Position numbers and translations under genes: made by a program | Notes under the pieces: model-generated | Told to the model about the DNA's origin: nothing | Database searches by the model: none | Seen by the model: only the letters and a program-made list of their open reading frames with translations | Shown here: positions 45,662 through 52,449 of the stretch, in pieces | How positions within the stretch are numbered: the first letter of the stretch is position 1 | How the letters are laid out: each line of letters begins with the position of its first letter | DNA from: a virus | Strand: one strand, 5' to 3' | Virus record (IMG/VR): IMGVR_UViG_3300042453_003401 | Location: 1 to 52,621 of that record | DNA length: 52,621 bases

Positions 45662-46411
45662 ATGCCCCTTCCTGAAATTGACTTCCCGGACAAGGAGCAG
45701 CAATTGAAATATGGCGTGAAGGTGCTTCTGGAAGCTGGAATGACGCCTCAGCAAATTGAGCACATTCGCGACAGAGTGGGAGCAGGTCCGGGCAAGATTC
45801 CCTACACCAAAGAACTCACTGGATTGCGCCGGTATATGGTGCAGGAGCTTTTAGCGGCAAGTTTAAGCAACAGGCAAATTGCCGACATCTTGAAGCTAAG
45901 CAAAGAAACTGTTAGCGCCGATCGTCATCACAATCGCAACTTATGGACTGCTGAAATCCTTAAGAGCCAAGACACTTGGCGGGCACGGCTAATCAAAGAA
46001 CAAGGCGAACTCAAAGACAAAGCCCTCGAAAGCTTTGAACACAGCAAGCGCAAGAAAGTCACCACTTACAAGGAAGGGCCTGACGGCCCTGGCGAAACCA
46101 TTGTGCGTATGGAAGAAAGTGCTGGCGAAAGCGGCTTCCTTGGCATTGCCCGTAGCTGTCTGGAGCAGCAGGCAAAGCTAATTGGCCTGTTTGATGTGAA
46201 GCCACAAACGGAAGAGAAGAGCGGCTACAAAGCATTCCTTGATAATTTAAGCAAGGAAGTTCGCAAAATAAAAGAAGCTGAAAGCAATAGTGAAGTTAGA
46301 GCCACTGCCATTGATGCTGAGGCTTATTTCGACGAACAAGGAGAGCCCACTGGTCCCAGCAAGCCTTTGCTATTCGCGAATAGCGAACAGGACGATGGAG
46401 AGGAAAGTTAA
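45662..46411 (+). CDS. Probable terminase small subunit
   Basis: A 249-residue protein. LLAASLSNRQIADILKLSKE with TVSADRHHNRNLW is a clear helix-turn-helix (residues about 65-90). It is followed by a long helix (QDTWRARLIKEQGELKDKAL), a short insert and ARSCLEQQAKLIGLFDVKPQ. The end of that segment (E.qAkLiGL) is typical of small terminases whose oligomer part ends with a LxGL...P motif. The small terminase binds the packaging site; hairpins 0.9 kb upstream could be relevant. The large subunit is not in the window. A transcription regulator is the alternative. Confidence 0.5.
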   Translation: MPLPEIDFPDKEQQLKYGVKVLLEAGMTPQQIEHIRDRVGAGPGKIPYTKELTGLRRYMVQELLAASLSNRQIADILKLSKETVSADRHHNRNLWTAEILKSQDTWRARLIKEQGELKDKALESFEHSKRKKVTTYKEGPDGPGETIVRMEESAGESGFLGIARSCLEQQAKLIGLFDVKPQTEEKSGYKAFLDNLSKEVRKIKEAESNSEVRATAIDAEAYFDEQGEPTGPSKPLLFANSEQDDGEES

Positions 46412-46474
46412 TTATTTCTTAGCTTGACAGGCCCTCCCGCGCATCGCTACGCTTGATGGGACTGCTTTGTCTTG

Positions 46475-46948
46475 ATGAATTTTTCGTTTGATTCTGTGGG
46501 CAACTTCCTTCGTAAAGCAAAGGAAGCAAAAGCCAGCAAGCGAGCAGCAATTGACGAAGGGCTTTTTCCATTGCTCACCGACCCTTCCACCTTCGCCATT
46601 GCTCCTGACGCTGCTGACCTGCTCGAGAAAAGCCTAGAACGCTATGGGGACGAAGCTCTCAAGGCAATGGCCATTGTGGCCCTTGGCAAGTGGGTGGAGC
46701 TGCATGGCACTTGGCTCGAGCAGCACATGCTCAACGGCGCCATCCAAGAAGCCGTATTGACTGCCTGCGACATGAACAAACTCACGCAAGCCGTCAGGCT
46801 CATGGAGGACGTGGGAAGCTTTGGAGGGGACGACGACTACAGGGCAGCCATGCGTCAGCAAATCAATCAGGCCGTGCTGGAAGGGCTTGAGGAAGCTGGT
46901 AAAGAGCCTTCTGACATCTTCGACCCTTACACCGACCCGTTGCTTTGA
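46475..46948 (+). CDS. Hypothetical helical protein
   Basis: A 157-residue protein from ATG 46475: NFSFDSVGNFLRKAKEAKAS, LFPLLTDPSTFAIAPDAADL and LKAMAIVALGKWVELHGTWL. Entirely helical with an acidic end (DIFDPYTDPLL). No family recognised. It follows the terminase-like gene by 63 bases and is probably cotranscribed with it. Confidence 0.55.
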   Translation: MNFSFDSVGNFLRKAKEAKASKRAAIDEGLFPLLTDPSTFAIAPDAADLLEKSLERYGDEALKAMAIVALGKWVELHGTWLEQHMLNGAIQEAVLTACDMNKLTQAVRLMEDVGSFGGDDDYRAAMRQQINQAVLEGLEEAGKEPSDIFDPYTDPLL

Positions 46949-46950
46949 TC

Positions 46951-47313
46951 ATGGACTCCCTCCCGCCCATGGTCACCATTTGCATTCCGCCAGTGCTGCG
47001 GAAGGAAGCAGAAGATTTAGTGGCCGAAAACCCTCCCGTGCATCCTGCTTGGCAGAAAGTGGCACAGCGTGGCCGTCATTATTCTCTTCGCACCTCCTCC
47101 ATTGAAGACCTTGAAGAACTAGCCGACTGGGCCTATAGCTGGTTGATGGAGCCTGGTATGCCCTTGGACAAGACCAAGCGACAAGCTTTTCAAAGCATCA
47201 TCGCCAGAGCAGGCCGTCACGTTTTTCTGAAGCCCATTGGCAAGGGGCATTTCCTTGCAACTGGCTGGAAGCCGCCAAAGACTATAAGCAAGACTAATAA
47301 CTCTGCCCCTTGA
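46951..47313 (+). CDS. Hypothetical protein
   Basis: A 120-residue protein from ATG 46951, 2 bases after the previous stop: MDSLPPMVTICIPPVLRKEA, HPAWQKVAQRGRHYSLRTSS, SIEDLEELADWAYSWLMEPG. A helical centre and a basic end (GKGHFLATGWKPPKTISKTN). No family recognised. Confidence 0.55.
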   Translation: MDSLPPMVTICIPPVLRKEAEDLVAENPPVHPAWQKVAQRGRHYSLRTSSIEDLEELADWAYSWLMEPGMPLDKTKRQAFQSIIARAGRHVFLKPIGKGHFLATGWKPPKTISKTNNSAP

Positions 47314-47334
47314 CTCTGCCCCACTCTGCCCTTG

Positions 47335-47706
47335 ATGATGGGCAAGTTCCTTCTCATTCCCTCCATGTCTTCCCGCATTAAAACCGAATCGTCTGGCGAA
47401 ACCACTGCCTTCACTACTGACGGCAAGCTCGTCATGAACTTTGGCAACCCTCACGTTGCATGGGGATTCTCCGTGAAAAGCCTTGAAGAATGGCTCATCA
47501 CGCTTGAAGAGGCCATGTCAGTGATGCCTGCTTGCCATAGTCGCTCCATTGAAACGCTCTATTTTTCCCTCAAGGCAGCACACAAACGCCACCTGCAGGA
47601 GCATGAAGCAGTGATCAGCGAAGCCCCTACTAACGACGACCTCATGGCCTATCTCACTTCTTATGCTGCCGCAATGACTTGCGAAGCAATGGAAGGGAGG
47701 AAATGA
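47335..47706 (+). CDS. Hypothetical protein
   Basis: A 123-residue protein; ATG 47335 or 47338. It reads MSSRIKTESSGETTAFTTDG, GKLVMNFGNPHVAWGFSVKS and EEWLITLEEAMSVMPACHSR: a short sheet then helices. It overlaps the next gene by ATGA. Nothing suggests a specific function. Confidence 0.55.
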   Translation: MMGKFLLIPSMSSRIKTESSGETTAFTTDGKLVMNFGNPHVAWGFSVKSLEEWLITLEEAMSVMPACHSRSIETLYFSLKAAHKRHLQEHEAVISEAPTNDDLMAYLTSYAAAMTCEAMEGRK

Positions 47707-47879
47707 TTTCCCTGCCTGTTTGCATGCCCTGGGAAGTGACGATCAAAAACGATGGCAATGTGAATATATTGTCCATCCTCGCTCCCACTAGGGAAAAAGC
47801 TCGCATCATTGCAGAAGAGCTTTACCCTCATAGTCACTACGACATCCAGCTTCAGCCCGACTGGGACGACGCATCGTGA
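47703..47879 (+). CDS. Hypothetical small protein
   Basis: A 58-residue protein: MISLPVCMPWEVTIKNDGNV then NILSILAPTREKARIIAEEL and DIQLQPDWDDAS. A beta-helix-beta layout, with TREKARIIAEELYP typical of small phage proteins handling composite signals. It is followed by a strong terminator, so it ends a transcription unit. Confidence 0.6.
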   Translation: MISLPVCMPWEVTIKNDGNVNILSILAPTREKARIIAEELYPHSHYDIQLQPDWDDAS

Positions 47880-48022
47880 TCACTGGCTCCTTCGGGAGCC
47901 TTTTTCTTTGCCCATGAATGATCACCAGGGATGGGCTCTGTGGCATAGGTCCAGTCGTCATATTCTGGATCATTCCTCAGCCATCGTGCCAAACGCTCAC
48001 GCTCGCGTTCTTGTTCAGTCAT
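47852..48022 (-). CDS. Possible small leftward gene downstream of the structured RNA
   Basis: A 56-residue frame from ATG 48022: MTEQERERERLARWLRNDPE then YDDWTYATEPIPGDHSWAKK. It lies 50 bases beyond the terminator of the structured RNA on the same strand, and overlaps the end of the previous + gene by 28 bases. The first half looks protein-like and includes ARW, recalling the small-gene cluster. The second half runs through the + strand terminator hairpin, which makes it less convincing. Confidence 0.4.
   Translation of the reverse strand: MTEQERERERLARWLRNDPEYDDWTYATEPIPGDHSWAKKKAPEGASDHDASSQSG
47885..47909 (+). terminator. Intrinsic terminator
   Basis: GGCTCC (47885-47890), loop TTCG, GGAGCC (47895-47900), then TTTTTCTTT. 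A textbook Rho-independent terminator at the end of the terminase-like operon. Confidence 0.9.
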
Positions 48023-48071
48023 TGGAAACTGGACAGCTTTCTATTGCGAGTCTAGCTGGCTTCCTATAGGC

Positions 48072-48265
48072 AAAAAAAGAAGGGCCTTGCGGCCCTTCTT
48101 CCTTTGCTTGAGCTTCCGATGCCACAGCCTCCCTCCCAAAGGGGAGCACTCCTCTCACTAGCCCATGCAATGCTAGGGACAGTCCTCGCGGAAAGTCCAG
48201 AGTGCTCAGCAGCGTCCACCCTTGCGGCGTCAGCGACGGGCCTTTCGGCCAGGACCAACTCAAGC
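48072..48265 (-). ncRNA. Putative structured RNA of about 194 nt, class unknown
   Basis: On the - strand a closed RNA can be drawn. GCUUGAG (48265-48259) at the 5' end pairs with CUCAAGC (48112-48106). Inside are GGCC-GAAA-GGCC (48250-48239) and a long arm GAGCACUC/GAGUGCUC (48207-48200 with 48151-48144). That arm carries two hairpins: GGAC-UU-UCC-GCGA-GGA-CU-GUCC (48198-48177) and CUAGC/GCUAG (48176-48172 with 48162-48158). A 10-pair terminator with GCAA loop and seven U follows (48100-48072). Three loops are GNRA on this strand only. A candidate promoter starts transcription exactly at the terminal helix. Frames overlapping the region are probably shadows, since the best one runs through the terminator. 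I recognise no known class. Confidence 0.6.
48077..48100 (-). terminator. Intrinsic terminator of the structured RNA
   Basis: AAGAAGGGCC (48100-48091 read leftward) pairs with GGCCCTTCTT (48086-48077), loop GCAA, followed by T to 48072. The + strand also has an A-run/T-rich context (TTCCTTT), so weak rightward termination is possible. Confidence 0.85.
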
Positions 48266-48271
48266 TTGCAA

Positions 48272-48302
48272 ATCATAGCACCACTACCAGCCACGGCAGC
48301 AA
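48272..48302 (-). promoter_or_regulatory. Candidate promoter of the structured RNA
   Basis: On the - strand TGCTATGAT forms an extended -10 (TATGAT at 48277-48272), with TTGCTG (48302-48297) 19 bases upstream as a possible -35. Seven bases downstream lies the first G of the RNA's terminal helix. Confidence 0.45.
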
Positions 48303-48377
48303 GCCTCACAATTGTGATACGGTAAACCTTGGCAGGGGCGACCCTCCGTAGTCTCACTTCTTCTTTTTCCTTTTCTG

Positions 48378-48734
48378 ATGCTTTTTCGTTTTCTTCTTTC
48401 AGCTTCCGTTGTTTTGGGCGCTCTGGTGCCTGTTGCAGCGGAGGCAAAATCGTCGTGCGGCTTGGCCAGTTGGTACGGCCCGGGCTTTCACGGCAATCTC
48501 ACTGCCAGTGGCGAACGCTTTAACTCTCGTGCCCTTACTGCCGCCCACAAGAGCTTGCCATTCGGAAGCCGCGTGCGAGTGGTCAATCAAGCCACGGGTC
48601 GCTCTGTGACGATCAAAATTAACGATGACGGGCCTCACGTTCCCGGTCGGATCATCGACCTTTCAGAAAGCGCATTCCGGCAAATTGCCAGCTTGGGGCA
48701 GGGTGTTGCCAAGGTTTGCATCAGTCGCGTATGA
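48378..48734 (+). CDS. Secreted RlpA-like double-psi beta-barrel protein
   Basis: A 118-residue protein. Signal peptide MLFRFLLSASVVLGALVPVA with cleavage near AEA-K. Then the RlpA domain: CGLASWYGPGFHGNLTASGE, RFNSRALTAAHKSLPFGSRV, VTIKINDDGPHVPGRIIDLS, ESAFRQIA. RlpA proteins cut denuded glycan at the septum; the Glu in SGERFN and Asp in INDDGP correspond to the catalytic region. The usual INDRGP has Asp instead of Arg here. It lacks a SPOR domain. A phage copy might loosen peptidoglycan at lysis or during growth. It lies far from the lysis cassette, followed by its own terminator. Confidence 0.85.
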   Translation: MLFRFLLSASVVLGALVPVAAEAKSSCGLASWYGPGFHGNLTASGERFNSRALTAAHKSLPFGSRVRVVNQATGRSVTIKINDDGPHVPGRIIDLSESAFRQIASLGQGVAKVCISRV

Positions 48735-48759
48735 TCGTTGACGTGGAAGTTGGATCTCG

Positions 48760-48781
48760 GGGCACTTCGGTGCCCTTTTTT
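48760..48781 (+). terminator. Intrinsic terminator after the RlpA-like gene
   Basis: GGGCAC (48760-48765), loop TTCG, GTGCCC (48770-48775), followed by six T. Clear Rho-independent terminator. Confidence 0.9.
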
Positions 48782-48836
48782 GTTGTTAGTATTTACAAGT
48801 CGCCTTCAATGGTGCGCCCTATCAAGGGAAGAGTTG

Positions 48837-49049
48837 ATGTTCAATCCGAAAGCTCGTTTAGCCAGTCAATGGCAATGCAGCGTTTTAATGCTGCAGCAGC
48901 GTGGTCTATGTGCTTCTTGTACACAGCCATTGCAAGACAAGTTTGAGGCTCATCATCAGCGGCACTATTCAGAAGGCGGCGCTACATCCCTTCGGAATTT
49001 GGAGCTACTATGCCCAGCCTGCCATCGAGCAAAGCACAGCAAACACTGA
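48837..49049 (+). CDS. Minimal HNH endonuclease
   Basis: A 70-residue protein from ATG 48837 with AAGGGAAGAG upstream. LQQRGLCASCTQPLQDKFEA, HHQRHYSEGGATSLRNLELL and CPACHRAKH make a complete HNH motif with two CxxC zinc knuckles. It overlaps the following helicase gene by 40 bases in another frame. Minimal HNH proteins next to helicases occur in homing contexts and in nuclease-helicase modules; either is possible here. Confidence 0.8.
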   Translation: MFNPKARLASQWQCSVLMLQQRGLCASCTQPLQDKFEAHHQRHYSEGGATSLRNLELLCPACHRAKHSKH

Positions 49050-50917
49050 TTGCTAAAGTGCTGCCCCAGCATCAACCCTACAGCCCTCGCGAGGGCCAGC
49101 TTGCGCTTGTCAAAAAACTTGCCGCTGATCCCACCATTCAAACTATCAAGGCCGTTTTCCCCACGGGATACGGCAAGACTGATGCCATTGAGCTTTCTTA
49201 TAAGCTTGCAAAGCTTCAAGGGCGCGTTGACGCGCTCATGATCATCGTTCCTTCAAAGGAGCAGCTTTCAAGCTACTTGAACGGTATTGAAGGTGATTTC
49301 CGCCGCAAATGGGGAGATGAAATTGTTGCCTATCGTATCAGCTCCAATCTGTTGAAGATCGTTGCTCGTGACGTGGTGCAGAATAAGTGCGAAGTGATTG
49401 TCGTCACTTGCCAAGCACTGATGTCGCCCAACAATCTTGACTTGGCTAAACGACTGCTTAAAGAATCTGGTCGCCGCTGGATGGTGGCACTTGACGAGTT
49501 GCATCGCTATGGAGAGGAGACGACTTGGGGTACCGTGGTAGGTAGCCTGCTTGAGGCTGGTCCCGAGTTGGTTCTTGGCCTTACCGCAGCAGAGCAGCGC
49601 ACTGATGGAATGCCAGTAGCGATGGCAAATCCTGACGAAACCATCGTAGTCTCTAGCACACAAGCCATCAAAGAAAAAGCAATCAGGCCATTTCGCGCCC
49701 ATGTACATGATTATTCTGTCACCGTTGAGCTTGAAGGAGAGTTTTATGATGTAACGACCAAAGAGCTGAGCGAACTCCAAGGTGAATACATTGAAAAGCG
49801 CAAGGCAGCGGGAGTGCCTGCCCATAAAGCGAAAGCAGAAGCTCGTGATTTTCTTGCTTACAAAGATAAATACATCAGTCCACTGGTGCAAAATGCTGTT
49901 GATTGCTTGAGAGATAAAAGGCAAAAGCTAGATCGCAATCACTTGCTGTCAACGAAGCATCACCGTTTGTTGGTTTTTGCTCGCGACCAGAAACATGCCG
50001 AACATTTGCAAAATTACTTTATTAAATACAACGATCTTGCTGCAGATTGGATTGGAGAAAAGCGTCCAGATGAGCTTAACGAGCGAGTGCTCAAAGATTT
50101 CATTGATGGTGAGTTGGATGTAATGATTAACGTCAATAAAGCATCAGAAGGTTTTAATTGCGTACAATGCAGCGTCATGTTATTTCTTAATGACGTAAAA
50201 CCAAGCGTGATGATTCTTCAGCAACTTGGGCGGGGCCTGCGTCGCAATTATGACATGGAATGGGAAACAGATATTTGCAATGTTTTCCTTAGTGAAGATC
50301 ATCCAGCCAAAGCTTATTTTCTTGATCAAGAAGCGCTACAGCCGCGTCAATTTATCAAAGATGGGCCGACTGATGGTCCAAGCACTTCTCCTATCTACGA
50401 CATTCCTCCTGTAATGTTTGGCGATGTAAGGCTCCAGGCCGTAAGGATTGTCGATGGAATGATGCAGAAACAAGACGCCGAGCCTATGCTTGTCGCCGTT
50501 AAGTCTCTTGTCGCCAGCCAAGGCAACCAGGAGCAGGCTGATTTAATGACACTGGAGCTAATGAAAGAGGCGCTGGTGCAGCTTAATTGGAATCAAGCAG
50601 AGCAAATTGTCCAAAGCACATCTGGTAGCACTGATCGACTGGAACAGGCTCGGCGTGCAAATGCTGAAGCAGTTAAAACGTTAGCCGGCAACATTGTTCG
50701 CGCATTGTCACTGGGCAACTTTAATAAATCAAGACTGCCTGATACCAACAAAGCAATCAATGTATTGCTTAAAAAGAAGTTTGGTTCTGGCACGGATTCA
50801 ATGGGGGAAAGCGAATTGATTGAGCGGCAAAATTACATCCGCGAAATCAATACAAAGCTTAAGGAGTCTCCCCATGAAGACTTTGCCAAATCATTCCCAA
50901 CCCTGTGCATTGCCTGA
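49010..50917 (+). CDS. DExH superfamily II helicase
   Basis: A 635-residue helicase. Walker A AVFPTGYGKTDAI (Lys56), motif II MVALDELHRYG (DELH, 162-165), motif III GLTAAEQRTDG, motif V NVNKASEGFNCVQCSV and motif VI LQQLGRGLRRNY. This is a RecQ/UvsW/res-subunit-like DNA translocase. The C-terminal 200 residues have no motif (helical, with ELMKEALVQLNWNQAEQIVQ). It may act in recombination-linked replication or in defence or counter-defence. The overlap with a minimal HNH gene suggests coupled expression. ATG 49010 has no strong Shine-Dalgarno. Confidence 0.85.
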   Translation: MPSLPSSKAQQTLIAKVLPQHQPYSPREGQLALVKKLAADPTIQTIKAVFPTGYGKTDAIELSYKLAKLQGRVDALMIIVPSKEQLSSYLNGIEGDFRRKWGDEIVAYRISSNLLKIVARDVVQNKCEVIVVTCQALMSPNNLDLAKRLLKESGRRWMVALDELHRYGEETTWGTVVGSLLEAGPELVLGLTAAEQRTDGMPVAMANPDETIVVSSTQAIKEKAIRPFRAHVHDYSVTVELEGEFYDVTTKELSELQGEYIEKRKAAGVPAHKAKAEARDFLAYKDKYISPLVQNAVDCLRDKRQKLDRNHLLSTKHHRLLVFARDQKHAEHLQNYFIKYNDLAADWIGEKRPDELNERVLKDFIDGELDVMINVNKASEGFNCVQCSVMLFLNDVKPSVMILQQLGRGLRRNYDMEWETDICNVFLSEDHPAKAYFLDQEALQPRQFIKDGPTDGPSTSPIYDIPPVMFGDVRLQAVRIVDGMMQKQDAEPMLVAVKSLVASQGNQEQADLMTLELMKEALVQLNWNQAEQIVQSTSGSTDRLEQARRANAEAVKTLAGNIVRALSLGNFNKSRLPDTNKAINVLLKKKFGSGTDSMGESELIERQNYIREINTKLKESPHEDFAKSFPTLCIA

Positions 50918-51555
50918 TGAAACGCCCTGATCTCCCCGCTGATCATTGCGCAAATCAGCCGCCAGAAATGGCACGGAAAATGTTCGTGCAAAGCATTGCT
51001 CCACGCTTAAAGGGTGGCAGCATGGATGCCAGAAGCGCTATCTCGGAACTAGAAGGGTGGCGCGAATACCATCCCGAAGTGTTTGCCGACTGGGAAGGTC
51101 TTTGCTGGAAATACCTCCAGCAGCCTCCTGAGTGGGTAAACTGGCTGATCCAAGGCGTCAGGGTCACTTCCGGTAAAGTGACCAAGGCCGATGATTTAGT
51201 GGCGGCGGCGCAAGCTGCTGCCGATAAACCCCTAGCCAAGAACGGGGGTGATCGAATCTCCAAGATCGGCCTACGGGACCAGGGTAATAATGTAACCCTG
51301 GTCAGGGGGGATAGTGCCGACTATCTCCTTCGTCGTATCGCCAGGGACAGACCCGACTTAATGCCAGACATTGGCAAAAACAAGCGCTTTAAAAGCGCTC
51401 GTGCAGCAGCAATAGAAGCAGGCATCATCACCCCCTTCCCATCGCTCCAGCTCAAAGAGCCGCTGCCAACGGCTCAGAAGCTGCTGGCCAAGAAAGGCAA
51501 GGAATGGTGCCTGCAGCTCCTCGACGAGCTGTCGGCACTGGTCTTTGAGGACTAG
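50917..51555 (+). CDS. Cyanobacterial-type hypothetical protein (LVRGDSADYLLRRIARDRPD)
   Basis: A 212-residue protein from ATG 50917, overlapping the helicase stop. EWREYHPEVFADW-like Trp-rich start (GWREYHPEVFADWEGLCWKY; PPEWVNWLIQGVRVTSGKVT) is followed by KPLAKNGGDR, DQGNNVTLVRGDSADYLLRR, IARDRPDLMPDIG and KSARAAAIEAGII. I recall chromosomal proteins in cyanobacteria with the same order (GGDR...QG.NVTL.RGNS..YL..RI.RDRPDI......SVRAAAlEAGI). It is probably a DNA-binding or regulatory protein shared by host and phage. Role unknown. Confidence 0.6.
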   Translation: MKRPDLPADHCANQPPEMARKMFVQSIAPRLKGGSMDARSAISELEGWREYHPEVFADWEGLCWKYLQQPPEWVNWLIQGVRVTSGKVTKADDLVAAAQAAADKPLAKNGGDRISKIGLRDQGNNVTLVRGDSADYLLRRIARDRPDLMPDIGKNKRFKSARAAAIEAGIITPFPSLQLKEPLPTAQKLLAKKGKEWCLQLLDELSALVFED

Positions 51556-51578
51556 CCAGTCTTGGAAAGAAAGGCAAC

Positions 51579-51606
51579 GAGCCGGGCTCAGGGTCCGGCT
51601 CTTCCA
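51579..51606 (+). terminator. Probable weak intrinsic terminator
   Basis: GAGCCGG (51579-51585) pairs with CCGGCTC (51595-51601), followed by TTCCATTATTATTCC. Seven pairs, T-rich but interrupted tail. Ends the helicase operon. Confidence 0.55.
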
Positions 51607-51636
51607 TTATTATTCCTTTTCCATCGTCCTTCCACC

Positions 51637-51807
51637 ATGCAGAACTTTCTAGCCCTTGCAGCGCTCTCGAGCATGCTCACGACACTGGCCTGGTCCTATG
51701 TGACGCAGCCGCTGCCGCCCGACAATCCGCGAGCCTATCACGAATGCAAGCAGCTCCACCCACAAAAATTCTGCGCTAGTAACTACATGCCCAACGCACA
51801 ACCATAA
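51637..51807 (+). CDS. Small secreted or membrane-anchored protein
   Basis: A 56-residue protein from ATG 51637: MQNFLALAALSSMLTTLAWS then YVTQPLPPDNPRAYHECKQL and CASNYMPNAQP. Hydrophobic N-terminus (anchor or signal peptide) and a short exported part with two Cys. The start is in the TTTTCCATCGTCCTTCCACC leader without Shine-Dalgarno. No family recognised. Confidence 0.5.
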   Translation: MQNFLALAALSSMLTTLAWSYVTQPLPPDNPRAYHECKQLHPQKFCASNYMPNAQP

Positions 51808-51900
51808 GCAACGCTAATAGGCAAAGGGCTTCCCAAAAGGCTCTCGATGGGCAATCATGGTTTCAACGGGGCGCGAGCCTCACCATTCATCTTCCCTCCC

Positions 51901-52179
51901 ATGGACAAAACCGCTTCCGTTAAAGCTTTTATCCGCGATGCAGGCGCAGCAATCGTCTCCGTGCAGTTCGTTAAGGCTGATGGCACCCTGCGCAAACTGC
52001 AGTTCAATCCTCTCGACTCCTGCGAAATCAAGGGTACTGGCCATGCCCTCAAGAAGCCCGGCATCGTTCGCTGCCGCGACTTCACCATTGCCCGCAACAA
52101 AGGCCAAGGCGCTTGGCGCTCGTTTGATTGCGAGCGTGTGGTGAGCATCAAAAGCAATGGCAAAGAGCTGGTGTTCTGA
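51901..52179 (+). CDS. DUF2693-like SH3-barrel protein
   Basis: A 92-residue protein from ATG 51901: FIRDAGAAIVSVQFVKADGT, LRKLQFNPLDSCEIKGTG, then WRSFDCERVVSIKSNGKELV. This follows the DUF2693 layout of cyanophages and other phages (vSVtFvKkDGtlR.l..........kG........yRsi...rv..I...gk). A small beta-barrel; role unknown, possibly nucleic acid binding. Followed 2 bases later by another small gene. Confidence 0.65.
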   Translation: MDKTASVKAFIRDAGAAIVSVQFVKADGTLRKLQFNPLDSCEIKGTGHALKKPGIVRCRDFTIARNKGQGAWRSFDCERVVSIKSNGKELVF

Positions 52180-52181
52180 CC

Positions 52182-52364
52182 ATGGCAGTTCTTGAGCGCG
52201 ACAACTGCTGGAGCCTGTGGGCCTTGACTGACGGCCGTTGGAACATTCTTGATTCCGGCGCCGATCGTAATGCCCTCGAGCGCCAAGCCCGAAGTCTGCA
52301 GGCCGTGTTTGCCACCAAGACCTTCATGGTGGTGCAGGGCACACAGAGCCCAGGGCGTTTGTAA
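52182..52364 (+). CDS. Hypothetical small protein
   Basis: A 60-residue protein from ATG 52182: MAVLERDNCWSLWALTDGRW then NILDSGADRNALERQARSLQ and FATKTFMVVQGTQSPGRL. A sheet-helix-sheet layout like small phage proteins processing a per-base record (W.LW.L.dGrW.il......e...r..q). No family recognised. Confidence 0.5.
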   Translation: MAVLERDNCWSLWALTDGRWNILDSGADRNALERQARSLQAVFATKTFMVVQGTQSPGRL

Positions 52365-52375
52365 ACAATTGTTGC

Positions 52376-52398
52376 GGAGGGGCTGACCAGGCCCCTCC
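52376..52398 (+). terminator. Hairpin, possible terminator
   Basis: GGAGGGGC (52376-52383) and GCCCCTCC (52391-52398), eight perfect pairs, loop TGACCAG. No T-tract follows, so it may be a Rho-dependent site or an RNA-stability hairpin. Confidence 0.45.
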
Positions 52399-52449
52399 TG
52401 CCTGTACATTACTTGCAACGGGCCGCGAGGTCCACCATTCCTCAGGATC

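Noticed and set aside
48181-48200. GGAAAGTCC resembling the RNase P RNA conserved region on the + strand
   Set aside because: The other conserved RNase P elements (ACAGAAA box, P4 partner) are missing, and the motif forms part of a local hairpin.
48072-48265. Retron-like RNA (terminal a1/a2-type helix)
   Set aside because: No reverse transcriptase gene lies nearby, and no branching G or msd-like long hairpin is recognisable.
48104-48325. Open frames on both strands over the structured RNA region, including a 70-residue - strand frame starting MICKLELVLAERP
   Set aside because: The best frame runs straight through the terminator hairpin and T-tract. The sequence is explained better by base pairing, and no ribosome binding site supports a start.
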